Of a stretch of 53,349 nt of DNA, positions 39,239 through 47,556 are shown piece by piece. This stretch comes from Pseudomonas fragi (lineage in GTDB: Bacteria > Pseudomonadota > Gammaproteobacteria > Pseudomonadales > Pseudomonadaceae). The DNA lies in contig NZ_CP104862.1 in NCBI RefSeq assembly GCF_025426255.1, positions 1-53,349 on the forward strand. The letters run 5' to 3'. The notes below the pieces were generated by a model. It saw nothing but the letters and a program-made list of their open reading frames with translations, was not told the origin of the DNA and ran no database searches. How positions within the stretch are numbered: the first letter of the stretch is position 1; the number at the start of each line of letters is the position of its first letter. The translations under genes were made by a program, and so were the position numbers.

Positions 39239-40404
39239 TGGCGCGCAAAGAAGAAATCAACGCGACGGAAGAATTCGACCGGATCGACGGCGAACGCGGC
39301 GGCTCGCGCTTGGGCGATCAGCGCAAGCCTAACCCTCCAGGGGCTCGGTTGTTCCTGGTTGCAGTTGTTGCAGCGGTGATTGGTGCCGGTGGGTTCGTCA
39401 CCTACAAAGCAATGGGCATGATGGGGAACAAAGACAGCGCCGCGGCTGAAAAGGTTGAACCGGTCTTGGGGCTCAACAAGGCCGGCGCTGACTGGAAGCC
39501 TAAGCCGGTGATTGAGCAACCCAAACCAGCAGAAGCAGAACCTGTAGAAATGATGCCGGCGCAGCCTGTCGCCAATCAAAGGCAAGTCGCGCAAGCCGGC
39601 GCTGCTCAAGGGCAGCCGGAAGGCCCAACACCAGAAGAACTTATTCGTATGCGCCGTCTAGGCGGGCCGCTGAACGGGAATTCAGGCGGTGGCAATGGTC
39701 AAGGCTCGCAGCCGTCGCAGGGCCAGTCTGCGCCCGGCCAAGCCTCCGGCAGTGGTAGCGGCCCACTGGCTGATAATCTCCAGCCTGTGCGTCTTGCCGG
39801 TGCCCGTGCCGGCGTCTTGCCCGACCGCGACATGATGCTCACGCAAGGTTCGATGATTGATTGCCAGCTTGAAACGAAAATTGTCTCAACCGTTCCCGGC
39901 ATGACCACCTGCTACACAACCCGGGATATTTACTCCACCAACGGCCGTGTGGTTCTACTCGATAGCGGTTCCAAGGTCGTCGGGCAGTACCAGGGCGGCA
40001 TGACCCAAGGTCAAGCACGCATCTTTGTGCTGTGGACGCGGGTTGAAACTCCGAATGGGGTAATCATCAACCTGGACTCGCCGGGCGCCGGCCCGCTGGG
40101 TGAGGGTGGCCTGGGTGGCTATGTCGATACTCATTTCTGGGAGCGCTTCGGCGGCGCAATCATGCTGAGCTTGATTGGCGACGTTGGGGAGTACCTATCA
40201 AACAAGGCGTCGGGCGGCGGGGACGATCGGATTACCTTTGATAACACCTCTGATGCGGGCCAAGACATGGCGTCTACTGCATTGGAAAACACCATCAACA
40301 TTCCGCCGACGCTCTACAAGAACCAGGGCGAACGCCTGCAAATCTTCGTAGCACGTGACCTTGATTTCAGAGGGGTGTACAGCCTTGAGCGCAGCAGCCG
40401 CTAG
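39238..40404 (+). CDS. virB10: VirB10-like core protein (TrwE/TraF)
   Basis: A 388-residue protein with an inner-membrane helix (about 37-55), a proline-rich linker (60-180) and the VirB10 core (MLTQGSMIDCQLETKIVST, then VLLDSGSKVVGQYQGGMTQG and ARIFVLWTRVETPNGVIINL). It spans the envelope and senses VirB11/TrwB energy. Confidence 0.93.
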   Translation: MARKEEINATEEFDRIDGERGGSRLGDQRKPNPPGARLFLVAVVAAVIGAGGFVTYKAMGMMGNKDSAAAEKVEPVLGLNKAGADWKPKPVIEQPKPAEAEPVEMMPAQPVANQRQVAQAGAAQGQPEGPTPEELIRMRRLGGPLNGNSGGGNGQGSQPSQGQSAPGQASGSGSGPLADNLQPVRLAGARAGVLPDRDMMLTQGSMIDCQLETKIVSTVPGMTTCYTTRDIYSTNGRVVLLDSGSKVVGQYQGGMTQGQARIFVLWTRVETPNGVIINLDSPGAGPLGEGGLGGYVDTHFWERFGGAIMLSLIGDVGEYLSNKASGGGDDRITFDNTSDAGQDMASTALENTINIPPTLYKNQGERLQIFVARDLDFRGVYSLERSSR

Positions 40405-41437
40405 TTTCGGCCGTGATACCACGGTGAACCAACTAATGCGTCCGATTGTTCCGCACCTGGAGCGGCAGGACGTCTTCGAGGTGACGGTTAACCGTCCGGG
40501 CGAGTTGTGGACCCGGACGTTCCAGGGCTGGGAAATGGTCAAGATTCCTGAGCTCACAATGACCTACCTAACGTCGCTGGCCAACGCCATTTGCGTGTTC
40601 AACGGCATCCCGTTGCAAAGCATTGTTTCGGTCGTATTGCCAGGCGGTGAACGGGGGCAAATTGTACTGCCCCCGGCCTGCATCGACGGCACCTTGTCCT
40701 TGATTATCCGTAAGCATTCATTGGTGGTTAAAACACTCGATGAGCTGGCAGCCGAGGGCGCTTTCGATAGCTTCCAAGATGTGTCGTTCAACAAGCCAAC
40801 GGCGGATGAGGCGCAAGCGCTGGTGTCGAAACGGGACTTCAGCCGCCTTGCTCCGTTCGAGGCCGATCTTCTGGCCCTCAAGCGCGAAGGCCGGATGCGT
40901 GATTTTCTTGATATGTGTGTCAGCACGCACCGGAACATCATCATTTCCGGCAAGACCGGTTCGGGTAAAACAACCTTTGCTCGATCCATCATTGAGCGGG
41001 TTTCACCCGATGAGCGCCTGTTGACCATCGAGGACGTACACGAACTGTTTCTCGAGAATCACCCGAACCGTGTCCACATGCTCTACGGCTACGGCAAGGG
41101 CCGGGTTACTGCGGTCGAGGCTCTGCGCTCTGCCATGCGCCAATCCCCTGATCGGATTTTCCTCGCTGAGCTGCGCGGTGATGAGGCATGGGAGTACGTA
41201 GGCAGCGCAAACACCGGCCACCCTGGATCAATCACCACTACCCATGCGAACAATGCGCTAAAGACTTACCAGCGCGTGGGGACTCTGATTAAACAGTCGG
41301 AAGTCGGCCGGGCGCTGGATCAGGACATGATAAATCGCACGCTCTACAGCACTATCGACGTGGTGCTGTACTTCTCCGAGCGCAAGCTGTGCGAAGTGTT
41401 CTACGATCCCGTGTTTGCCAAAGAGCAAATGCGCTGA
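40385..41437 (+). CDS. virB11: VirB11-like secretion ATPase (TrwD/TraG)
   Basis: A 350-residue hexameric ATPase. Walker A GKTGSGKT is at about 189-196, and the Asp box and FLAELRGDEAWEYVGSANTG follow with the later histidine box GHPGSITTTHANNA. A TTG start at 40385 is preferred: AGAGGGG lies nine bases upstream and the product begins MSAAAASFGRDTTVNQ; a GTG at 40355 would add ten residues inside virB10. Confidence 0.93.
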   Translation: MSAAAASFGRDTTVNQLMRPIVPHLERQDVFEVTVNRPGELWTRTFQGWEMVKIPELTMTYLTSLANAICVFNGIPLQSIVSVVLPGGERGQIVLPPACIDGTLSLIIRKHSLVVKTLDELAAEGAFDSFQDVSFNKPTADEAQALVSKRDFSRLAPFEADLLALKREGRMRDFLDMCVSTHRNIIISGKTGSGKTTFARSIIERVSPDERLLTIEDVHELFLENHPNRVHMLYGYGKGRVTAVEALRSAMRQSPDRIFLAELRGDEAWEYVGSANTGHPGSITTTHANNALKTYQRVGTLIKQSEVGRALDQDMINRTLYSTIDVVLYFSERKLCEVFYDPVFAKEQMR

Positions 41438-41444
41438 TGGAAAA

Positions 41445-41469
41445 AGCCCTGCGATGCAGGGTTTTTTTT
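41445..41469 (+). terminator. Terminator after virB11
   Basis: Stem CCCTGC/GCAGGG followed by eight T. Confidence 0.9.
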
Positions 41470-41485
41470 GGGATTGGTGATTGTC

Positions 41486-42535
41486 CTAGCGCCGCTGCTC
41501 AAGCCACTCATCTTCAGCGCACTGATCGCACAGTCTTCCTCCTTCGTTTGCAACATACTCTGTAATCGGTTTCTCGCAGCCGGCGCATTTTGGCCATACA
41601 GTTTCATATCCGCACCAGTGGCATGTCGAATCGGTTATTAAATACATGCGGGCAGAACACGCACTGCATTCTTGTACAGTCCTGGGTTCTGCTTGCTCGA
41701 AAGGATCTTCATGCACGTCAGAGAAATTATCTTCTAAAAACTCGATTGCTGATTCTGTTTTACTGCAAGCAAAACATTGCAAGCGAAAGTCTGTTGTATC
41801 AATTGATACTTGGTTGTCTACATCCTCTTGCAAGGGGCCAAGCAGTGAGGAATAACATGCTCTGCAACAACACTCGCGCAAAAAATTCATTGCGGGATTA
41901 GGGTATTCAATTGCAGTCCATGCGTTTTCAACTTGAATCTGGCATTCCTTGAAAAAGTCATGCGTAGCAAGCATCGTTGGCCAAGCGTCCCCGAGCAAAG
42001 CTGCTGGCGTTTCCCCTAGCTCCTCTGTAATGAACCGACTAAGCATGGGGAACAGCGCCGCTATAGAGGCTTGGATGCTGCTGATAGGGTCGGTAGGATG
42101 AAGGTGTTCCAAAGCATTCCGACAGTCGCGCAAAGTCAAAATCGCCTTCCAGTCGTGATTAACACCTAGGCTTTCAAGCCTTGCCTTAATCATGCCTGTA
42201 TTTATGGTTTCTTTATCATGCAGCGTTGGTGACCAAGATATGTTGCCAGTATCCGTAATAAAAGGAAGTACAGATGCTGGTTTGTAGATGAGTGCTTGGG
42301 CCTGTTCGGGTGTTTTGGCGAGGGAGGCTATTTTATACTTGAATAGCAGTAAAACGCCGGCATATATATTTCTAGCCGCAGATAAAGCTCTCGTGGTTTT
42401 TCCAGGTGTGTCGCGACTTATAACAAAATCCTCTACCCCGAGCTGTATAGAGCTAACTGCGTTCTTTCGTATTTCGTCAATATTGAACCTGTCGGCTTTT
42501 GTATGCTTGCGATTGCTATTTCTGGACATTGCCAT
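41486..42535 (-). CDS. HEPN-like protein with zinc ribbons
   Basis: A 349-residue protein of moderately low GC. The helical N-terminal part has LRDCRNALEHLHP with Arg139 and His144, the Rx4H arrangement of HEPN ribonucleases. The end has six CxxC pairs (CRAC, CFAC, CSAC, CHWC, CAGC, CDQC), enough for three zinc ribbons. HEPN proteins often cut RNA in toxin or antiphage systems. It lies downstream of the SRAP gene and after the T4SS, so cargo is likely. Function is inferred; no partner antitoxin is seen. Confidence 0.6.
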   Translation of the reverse strand: MAMSRNSNRKHTKADRFNIDEIRKNAVSSIQLGVEDFVISRDTPGKTTRALSAARNIYAGVLLLFKYKIASLAKTPEQAQALIYKPASVLPFITDTGNISWSPTLHDKETINTGMIKARLESLGVNHDWKAILTLRDCRNALEHLHPTDPISSIQASIAALFPMLSRFITEELGETPAALLGDAWPTMLATHDFFKECQIQVENAWTAIEYPNPAMNFLRECCCRACYSSLLGPLQEDVDNQVSIDTTDFRLQCFACSKTESAIEFLEDNFSDVHEDPFEQAEPRTVQECSACSARMYLITDSTCHWCGYETVWPKCAGCEKPITEYVANEGGRLCDQCAEDEWLEQRR

Positions 42536-42583
42536 TTCCTTGTTTGGCGCAGACTCGCGGACATTCGCGGCGGGCCTGCGTGT

Positions 42584-43219
42584 TTACGCAGCTGTCATAC
42601 GATCGGCCGGATACTCCCTCATGAATTCCATGCTTTCGCTTGCGGAAGCATTCAACCAATCGTGATAGAGCCCTTTCGGCAAAATTACCACCATACGTTT
42701 CTCGTCTCCCGCTCGATGGTAATTACGCATGAACGAGTGCTGGTCGGCATTGATTGTCAGCATCGAGTAGCTAAACACATCTTCACCCGATGGGTTTTTC
42801 CAGCGCTCCCACAGGCCCGCTATGCCCATAGGCTCGCCGTCGCTGCGAGTGATCCGGGTTGCGATGGCTTTACCGCTACGCCAGTCGGGCTCATAGATGG
42901 CGGCCGCCGGAATGATGCAATGTTGACCGTTCTTCCAAGCATTGCGAAAGGACGGTTTAACAGCCGCCGTCTCTGATCGGGCGTTGTAGCAGCGCCGGGC
43001 AATTTTCGTGTCTTTGCTCCATCCAGGTATTAAGCCAAACGAGCCCGATAGCACCTCCCGCGCTGAATCAAAGTCCTCCGGATCGTCCCGTTTGGCCGCC
43101 CCCCGGACAAAGGGGCCGAAATAACCAGGCCAAAGGTCCAATTTGGCTTGTTCAATTGGCTCCACGCCGAACGCCAAGGCAAGTTGTCCAGGGCTGGGGG
43201 CTTCATAATGGCTGCACAT
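42584..43219 (-). CDS. SRAP-domain protein (YedK/HMCES-like)
   Basis: A 211-residue SRAP protein. Catalytic Cys2 (MCSHYEAP) follows the removed methionine. WGxxG-like and N-rich parts are present (RCYNARSETAAVKPSFRNAW, then CIIPAAAIYEPDW), and a C-terminal HxRM-like stretch (HRAGDEKRMVVILP). SRAP proteins covalently trap abasic sites in single-stranded DNA. It is divergent from the SOS polymerase genes, which fits DNA-damage or ssDNA handling on entry. Confidence 0.9.
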   Translation of the reverse strand: MCSHYEAPSPGQLALAFGVEPIEQAKLDLWPGYFGPFVRGAAKRDDPEDFDSAREVLSGSFGLIPGWSKDTKIARRCYNARSETAAVKPSFRNAWKNGQHCIIPAAAIYEPDWRSGKAIATRITRSDGEPMGIAGLWERWKNPSGEDVFSYSMLTINADQHSFMRNYHRAGDEKRMVVILPKGLYHDWLNASASESMEFMREYPADRMTAA

Positions 43220-43316
43220 TACTCATCTCCTGATTGTCCCGCCGTCGCGCACCAGGGCGACCCGTCTATCTGTATCCGCTAGATAAAAATTGACCGGGCT
43301 CTGCGAACAAAGTTAA

Positions 43317-43332
43317 CTGTATATTTGTACAG
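43317..43332. promoter_or_regulatory. LexA box
   Basis: CTGTATATTTGTACAG matches CTG(T)-N8-ACAG exactly and lies 18 bp before the rulA start. SOS induction of rulAB is expected. Confidence 0.9.
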
Positions 43333-43350
43333 CATTCGGAAGCGTGCGTC

Positions 43351-43776
43351 ATGAGCTATTCCATCCTGGGACCACTCGCGGCCGGCGGTGTCGCCCTGCC
43401 CCTATGTTCGTTTCGCGTACCGGCTGGGTTTCCATCGCCGGCAGCAGACCATATTGAGCAGCAAATCTCGCTCGATGAAGTATTGAACATCCGAGCGCCG
43501 CACGTTTACCTCGCGTCGATAAGCGGGGATAGCATGCAAGGCGCTGGAATTTTTGACGGTGACTTGGCGGTGGTAGATCGATCTATAGAAGCCGTGCACG
43601 GTCACATTGTTATCGCGCTGTTGAACAACGAGCCGTTGTGCAAACGGCTCTGCCTGCGGGGCAAGGACGTAATCCTATTGTCTGAAAACCCCAAGTACCC
43701 GCCGCGCTACGTCATGGATGGGGACGAATTGGCCATTTGGGGGGTGATAACCAGCAGCGTGCGTAGCCATGTCTGA
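43351..43776 (+). CDS. rulA: RulA/UmuD-like SOS protein
   Basis: A 141-residue UmuD-type protein. Self-cleavage would occur at Ala25-Gly26 (VPAGFPSPAADH); Ser61 (SGDSM) and Lys98 form the catalytic pair. Cleavage activates the partner polymerase. It follows a LexA box and overlaps rulB by 8 bp. The rulAB name is used for Pseudomonas plasmid homologues. Confidence 0.92.
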   Translation: MSYSILGPLAAGGVALPLCSFRVPAGFPSPAADHIEQQISLDEVLNIRAPHVYLASISGDSMQGAGIFDGDLAVVDRSIEAVHGHIVIALLNNEPLCKRLCLRGKDVILLSENPKYPPRYVMDGDELAIWGVITSSVRSHV

Positions 43777-45046
43777 ATCACCGCCCGTATTCGGTTTGAT
43801 TGACTGCAACAGCTTCTATGCGAGCTGCGAGCGTGTATTTCGCCCGGACTTGGCCAAGGTTCCTGTCGTCGTTCTCAGTAACAACGATGGTTGCGTAATC
43901 GCTCGAAGCTACGATGCAAAGCCGTTCGTGAGGATGGGCGAGCCGTATTTCCAAATCAAAGACAAACTGCGCCGCCACGGCATCGTGGCCTTCTCTTCCA
44001 ACTACGCGCTGTACGGTGATATGAGCCAGCGGGTCATGAGCGTAATTGAGTCAATGGTGCCCGCCGCTGAGGTCTACAGCATCGATGAATCATTCGCGGA
44101 TCTACGCGGCGTGCCTAATCCGGAAGGACTCGGCCGCAAGATCCGCGCTCAGGTTCTTCGCTGCACCGGCATCCCTGTTGGGGTAGGCATTGCCCGCACA
44201 AAAACACTGGCCAAGTTGGCCAACCACACGGCAAAAAGGCTGCAAGCGCAAACGGGGGGTGTGGTCGATATTTGCGATACCTTCAAACGCGACTGGGTAC
44301 TGCGCAATACCGATGTTTCCGAAGTTTGGGGAGTCGGCCGGCGAATGAAAGCAAACCTGGATGCGATGGGTATCAAAACCGCAATGGACTTGGCAAAAGC
44401 CGATCCGTGGACGCTGCGAAAGAAATTTAGTGTGGTGATTGAGAAAACGGCTCGGGAGTTGGCCGGCACCTCATGCCTGGAGCTGGACGAACCCAATCCA
44501 CCCAAGCAGGAAATTTGCTGCAGTCGGGCGTTTGGTCAGCGCATGACAGAATTACCAGCGATCAAAGAAGCCGTGGCCACCTATATGATGCGCGCTTCAG
44601 AAAAACTGCGCGCTCAGCATTCGCTGTGCAAGAAGATCCGCGTCAGCATTCGCACAGGCATGTTCAATCCTACTGAGGCGCAGTATGCCAACGGCGTGGT
44701 GGTCGACCTTCCCTATCCTACTGATGACGTGCGGTTGCTTACCAAGACCGCTACTGAGGCCGTAGAGCGGGTGTTCCGTCCAGGATACCGGTACAGCAAA
44801 GCAGAAGTGATGCTGCTGAATCTATGTCAGCCGGGTGAATACACTGATGATCTGTTCGCAAGCACCCAGCCAACCGACTCGACAAAGGTTATGTCGGTAC
44901 TTGATGAAATCAATAATCGGTGGGGACGCGGCACTCTACGGGTGGCTAGTGTTCCGTCGAGTCCAGAATGGGCCATGCGGCGCAGCCTCATGAGCCAGAG
45001 TTACACGACCAAACTCGACCAGTTATGGCGTATCAACTGTACATAG
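43769..45046 (+). CDS. rulB: RulB/UmuC-like Y-family DNA polymerase
   Basis: A 425-residue translesion polymerase of full length. The catalytic acidic residues are in DCNSFYASCERVF and VYSIDESFADL; the helix-hairpin-helix and little finger follow. With RulA it bypasses UV lesions. In other Pseudomonas plasmids rulB is a frequent insertion site; here it is intact. Confidence 0.93.
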   Translation: MSESPPVFGLIDCNSFYASCERVFRPDLAKVPVVVLSNNDGCVIARSYDAKPFVRMGEPYFQIKDKLRRHGIVAFSSNYALYGDMSQRVMSVIESMVPAAEVYSIDESFADLRGVPNPEGLGRKIRAQVLRCTGIPVGVGIARTKTLAKLANHTAKRLQAQTGGVVDICDTFKRDWVLRNTDVSEVWGVGRRMKANLDAMGIKTAMDLAKADPWTLRKKFSVVIEKTARELAGTSCLELDEPNPPKQEICCSRAFGQRMTELPAIKEAVATYMMRASEKLRAQHSLCKKIRVSIRTGMFNPTEAQYANGVVVDLPYPTDDVRLLTKTATEAVERVFRPGYRYSKAEVMLLNLCQPGEYTDDLFASTQPTDSTKVMSVLDEINNRWGRGTLRVASVPSSPEWAMRRSLMSQSYTTKLDQLWRINCT

Positions 45047-45160
45047 CCGTCAGACTGGGTAATTGCACAGACTTGCCCACCCATTTGCATTCGACCTGAC
45101 CAATCATTTGCATCGGATTTGACCATCATGCTGCGTGGGCATGACCGGCAGATAACGACC

Positions 45161-45338
45161 GATTCTGTTGAAAAAGTCGGCTTCGGTTTCCACAGCAGAA
45201 AAGTTCGCGCCTGAGATTGAAATCTGTGCTTTGGGCAGAAGGTTCACGACTCGGATTTCACGTAGCAGCACGCAAAAGAGGTGTTTTTACCCATCAGTAT
45301 TCGAGCGTTTTGGGCAAACCGACTTTTTCAACAGAATC
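45161..45338. mobile_element. 178-bp MITE-like element
   Basis: Perfect 20-bp terminal inverted repeats (GATTCTGTTGAAAAAGTCGG at 45161-45180 and its complement at 45319-45338) and a 4-bp target duplication GACC on both sides (45157-45160, 45339-45342). No coding capacity for a transposase. Confidence 0.85.
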
Positions 45339-45354
45339 GACCCTTTGCAGACAT

Positions 45355-45426
45355 TCATAACGTGCGAGTTCAGCGGCGAAGCAAAAGCGCAGCTTTTGCG
45401 GAGTCCGCTGCAACGACGTGTCAGGC
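45355..45426 (-). other. attC-like integron site
   Basis: On the minus strand it reads from GCCTGAC through TTGCAGCGGA, an AT/GC hairpin centre, CCGCTGAA and CGTTATG. TTGCAGCGG and CCGCTGAA pair with one unpaired G, the extrahelical base typical of attC. The TGA in GCCTGAC is the stop of the gene at 45421, as in gene cassettes. The outer R boxes pair poorly, so it may be decayed. Confidence 0.6.
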
Positions 45427-45975
45427 GCGAGGGCTTCTACCATCGGTAGGCTCCTTACCTTTGAGGAAGTTGCTAATAGCAAGCGTCATTATGCTGATAG
45501 CCATCGCTCCGAGTAGCCATTTGTTCAAGTCGTAGATCCGGTCCACCCCCTCTTTGACTGCGATCAAGTTTGCTTGATGCGCGGCCTTAACATTTTCGAG
45601 ATCACGTTGTAGGAGCGGTATTTCTAGTGCCTTCGCAGGATTGGCTAGTATTACTTGCTCAAGCTTTTCCTGCCGCGAGGCAAGCTGCTTAATCGCACTC
45701 TGCGTTTGCTGCAATTGAATCGCAAGTTTCGACGCGGGAGGAAGTGCGGTGACGTTTTTCAGATCAGTTTTGATGGAGCGAAGCTCCTCCTTAAGCTTGG
45801 CCGTTTCTGCTAAAGCCATATCCAAGGACACCTGATCGACCTGAAACTTGACACCATAGATATCGTTCACTCGAAATGTGTCCATGCTTGAGTAAAGAGC
45901 GACGGAGAAGCCAACCATTGCGGCGACGATACTCAAAATCGATGAGACGGGAATTTTCTTGAGCGATGAGAACAT
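45421..45975 (-). CDS. Coiled-coil inner-membrane protein (cassette gene)
   Basis: A 184-residue protein with membrane helices at about 12-28 and 152-170 and a long coiled coil between (LDMALAETAKLKEELRSIKT, then IQLQQTQSAIKQLASRQEKL). No family is recognised. The ATG follows CAGGAGGCTCATA. Its stop lies in the attC-like site, so it is probably an integron gene cassette later caught between IS21-like ends. Confidence 0.65.
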   Translation of the reverse strand: MFSSLKKIPVSSILSIVAAMVGFSVALYSSMDTFRVNDIYGVKFQVDQVSLDMALAETAKLKEELRSIKTDLKNVTALPPASKLAIQLQQTQSAIKQLASRQEKLEQVILANPAKALEIPLLQRDLENVKAAHQANLIAVKEGVDRIYDLNKWLLGAMAISIMTLAISNFLKGKEPTDGRSPRA

Positions 45976-46400
45976 TATGAGCCTCCTGAGGATCGTCCTT
46001 GGCTCCTAACTCCTATCAGGAGTCATGCCATGTCGCGATGGCTTGTCGTATAACGCTCCTTGTCGTCCTGTAGGTACTTGTCTAGCTTAGACGTGGTTGC
46101 GGCAAACACGACATCGCCAAAAGAGAAACACGACAAGGCTGACGGCCAGGCCCTGCTGCCTTCTAGATTCGAAAGCAGCATCGATGATGCCGCCCATTTG
46201 CCATCACTGAGGCCACCGTCCGCTCCTGGCCGTTCTCTGCCGATCATGGTTACAAAGCGTGCTGGTCAAATCCGATGCAATCGGTTGTCAGAACGAATGC
46301 AAATGACTGGTCAGGTCGAATGCAAACGGGTGGTCAAGTGGACTGCAATTTCGCATCAGACGGAACCCGACACTCCCCTACACCTACACCTACACCTGGA

Positions 46401-46733
46401 TCAATCCTCCTGTTGAAAGATGGCGTCGTGCGCGACTTTGCTGTGCTTCTGCAAAAAGGCTTTCGCCTTTAATCCCAAGGGTTCACCCTCGGCCACCAAC
46501 TGGCGCACTAGGTCGAAAGCGGCGGCGTCATCCTTTAGGATGCGTGTTTCGTCAATGCTCATAAGCTCGAAAGGGGGATAGTTAAAGTCGAAGGGGCCAA
46601 CGGGCTTTCGCTTCCTGGATGGGCTACCAACATCGAAAATACCCCAGCCCTGTTTTGCTGCCGCGTCAGCATCGGCTTTCGTCCAGTCATTGAGGACTGC
46701 GGCCCACTTGGCGGAATTAGTCGTGCGTTTCAT
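46401..46733 (-). CDS. Hypothetical protein
   Basis: A 110-residue soluble protein (MKRTTNSAKWAAVLNDWTKA, a GPFDFNYPPFELMSIDETRI stretch, then a helical end LGLKAKAFLQKHSKV). It lies between the IS21-like segment and the HTH-array gene, divergent from the latter. No family is recognised. Confidence 0.55.
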   Translation of the reverse strand: MKRTTNSAKWAAVLNDWTKADADAAAKQGWGIFDVGSPSRKRKPVGPFDFNYPPFELMSIDETRILKDDAAAFDLVRQLVAEGEPLGLKAKAFLQKHSKVAHDAIFQQED

Positions 46734-46769
46734 GGTGGATAGCACAGGGATTAGGCGAGAAAGGAAAGT

Positions 46770-47513
46770 ATGGCTGTTGATTGGAAAATCGTAGGGCTGC
46801 CCCGGTGGTACGACTGCAAGCTTGGCCGTATCAAAGACCAGACCCTGGCAAGACTGGTCGGTATTTCAAAGAATCGAATCAGGGCTCGCCGTCTTATGCT
46901 CGGCATCGCCGCCTATACAGTCGATCAGGCGATTGAACCGTTCCGTGATTTGCTGGGAGTTGAGTCCGATCCGGTGATTGCCGCTCGATGCGGTGTGTCC
47001 GTGTCCAGTGTGACGACTTACCGCGAGTCGCTGGGCATAGCACCCTTGGCGCGACCGACACCGAGAAAACAGCGCATCCCGGCAAACCATCCGGTCAGAC
47101 CCTACAAGGCGCTGCTGGGCCTTGTGAGTGACCAAGACATAGCAAAGCTATCAGACGTTCCAGTCGCCACGGTCAAATCGTTGCGTGAGGCGTTCGGCTT
47201 CGAGCCTGCAGCTCCCTTGCCTGAGCTACCAAGGCCAGACCCGGTACCAGACTATCAAGGCCCGTGGCTTGGGTACGAGTCGCTGTTTGGCACCATGTCT
47301 TCGGCAAAGATCAGTCGTGCAGTAGGTGTTCCTCTCGCCGTGGTCGAACAGCGGCGGGAGTTCCTGGGCGTGAAGCCCTATCAGCGCGTGTCGCGGGCAG
47401 CTCGATACAAGCATCTGTTTGGGGTGGTACCCAATAACGTGTTGGCAAAGCTCGCGGGGGTGTCGCCGGCACGCATTGCGGATATGCGCACAAGAGCAAG
47501 CTTAGGGAACTGA
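46770..47513 (+). CDS. Protein with five tandem HTH-like repeats
   Basis: A 247-residue protein made of five copies of a 33-residue unit at about 14-46, 58-90, 112-144, 169-201 and 213-246. Each has the form LLGxxSDxxIAxxxGVxxxxVxxxRxxLGI, a short helix-turn-helix. Linkers are basic or proline-rich. An array like this may read a long or repeated DNA site. No family or target is known. It is followed 43 bp later by the next gene, so the two may be an operon. Confidence 0.65.
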   Translation: MAVDWKIVGLPRWYDCKLGRIKDQTLARLVGISKNRIRARRLMLGIAAYTVDQAIEPFRDLLGVESDPVIAARCGVSVSSVTTYRESLGIAPLARPTPRKQRIPANHPVRPYKALLGLVSDQDIAKLSDVPVATVKSLREAFGFEPAAPLPELPRPDPVPDYQGPWLGYESLFGTMSSAKISRAVGVPLAVVEQRREFLGVKPYQRVSRAARYKHLFGVVPNNVLAKLAGVSPARIADMRTRASLGN

Positions 47514-47556
47514 CTGGTACACTGCTGGCCCCTCACGTGCTTGGCGCAGCTTGAAC

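Larger units (their letters stand above)
45063..46348. mobile_element. Transposase-less element with IS21-like ends
   Basis: About 52 bp at 45063-45113 and, inverted, 46297-46348 match closely (shared core TTTGCATTCGACCTGACCA). Further inverted similarity extends inward (GGATTTGACCA; GGCAGA-AACG-CC). The right end has an extra repeat unit, as in IS21-family ends with multiple repeats. AATT flanks both sides but is palindromic. No istA or istB is present. It carries one gene, so it resembles a mobile insertion cassette. Confidence 0.7.

Noticed and set aside
46023..46247. 74-codon minus frame upstream of the cassette gene
   Set aside because: It runs into the IS21-like end and has no ribosome site; it might be the tail of a lost gene, which cannot be shown.
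45047..46400. A complete insertion sequence next to rulB
   Set aside because: No transposase, IstB or integron integrase frame is present, so only a transposase-less segment is supported.
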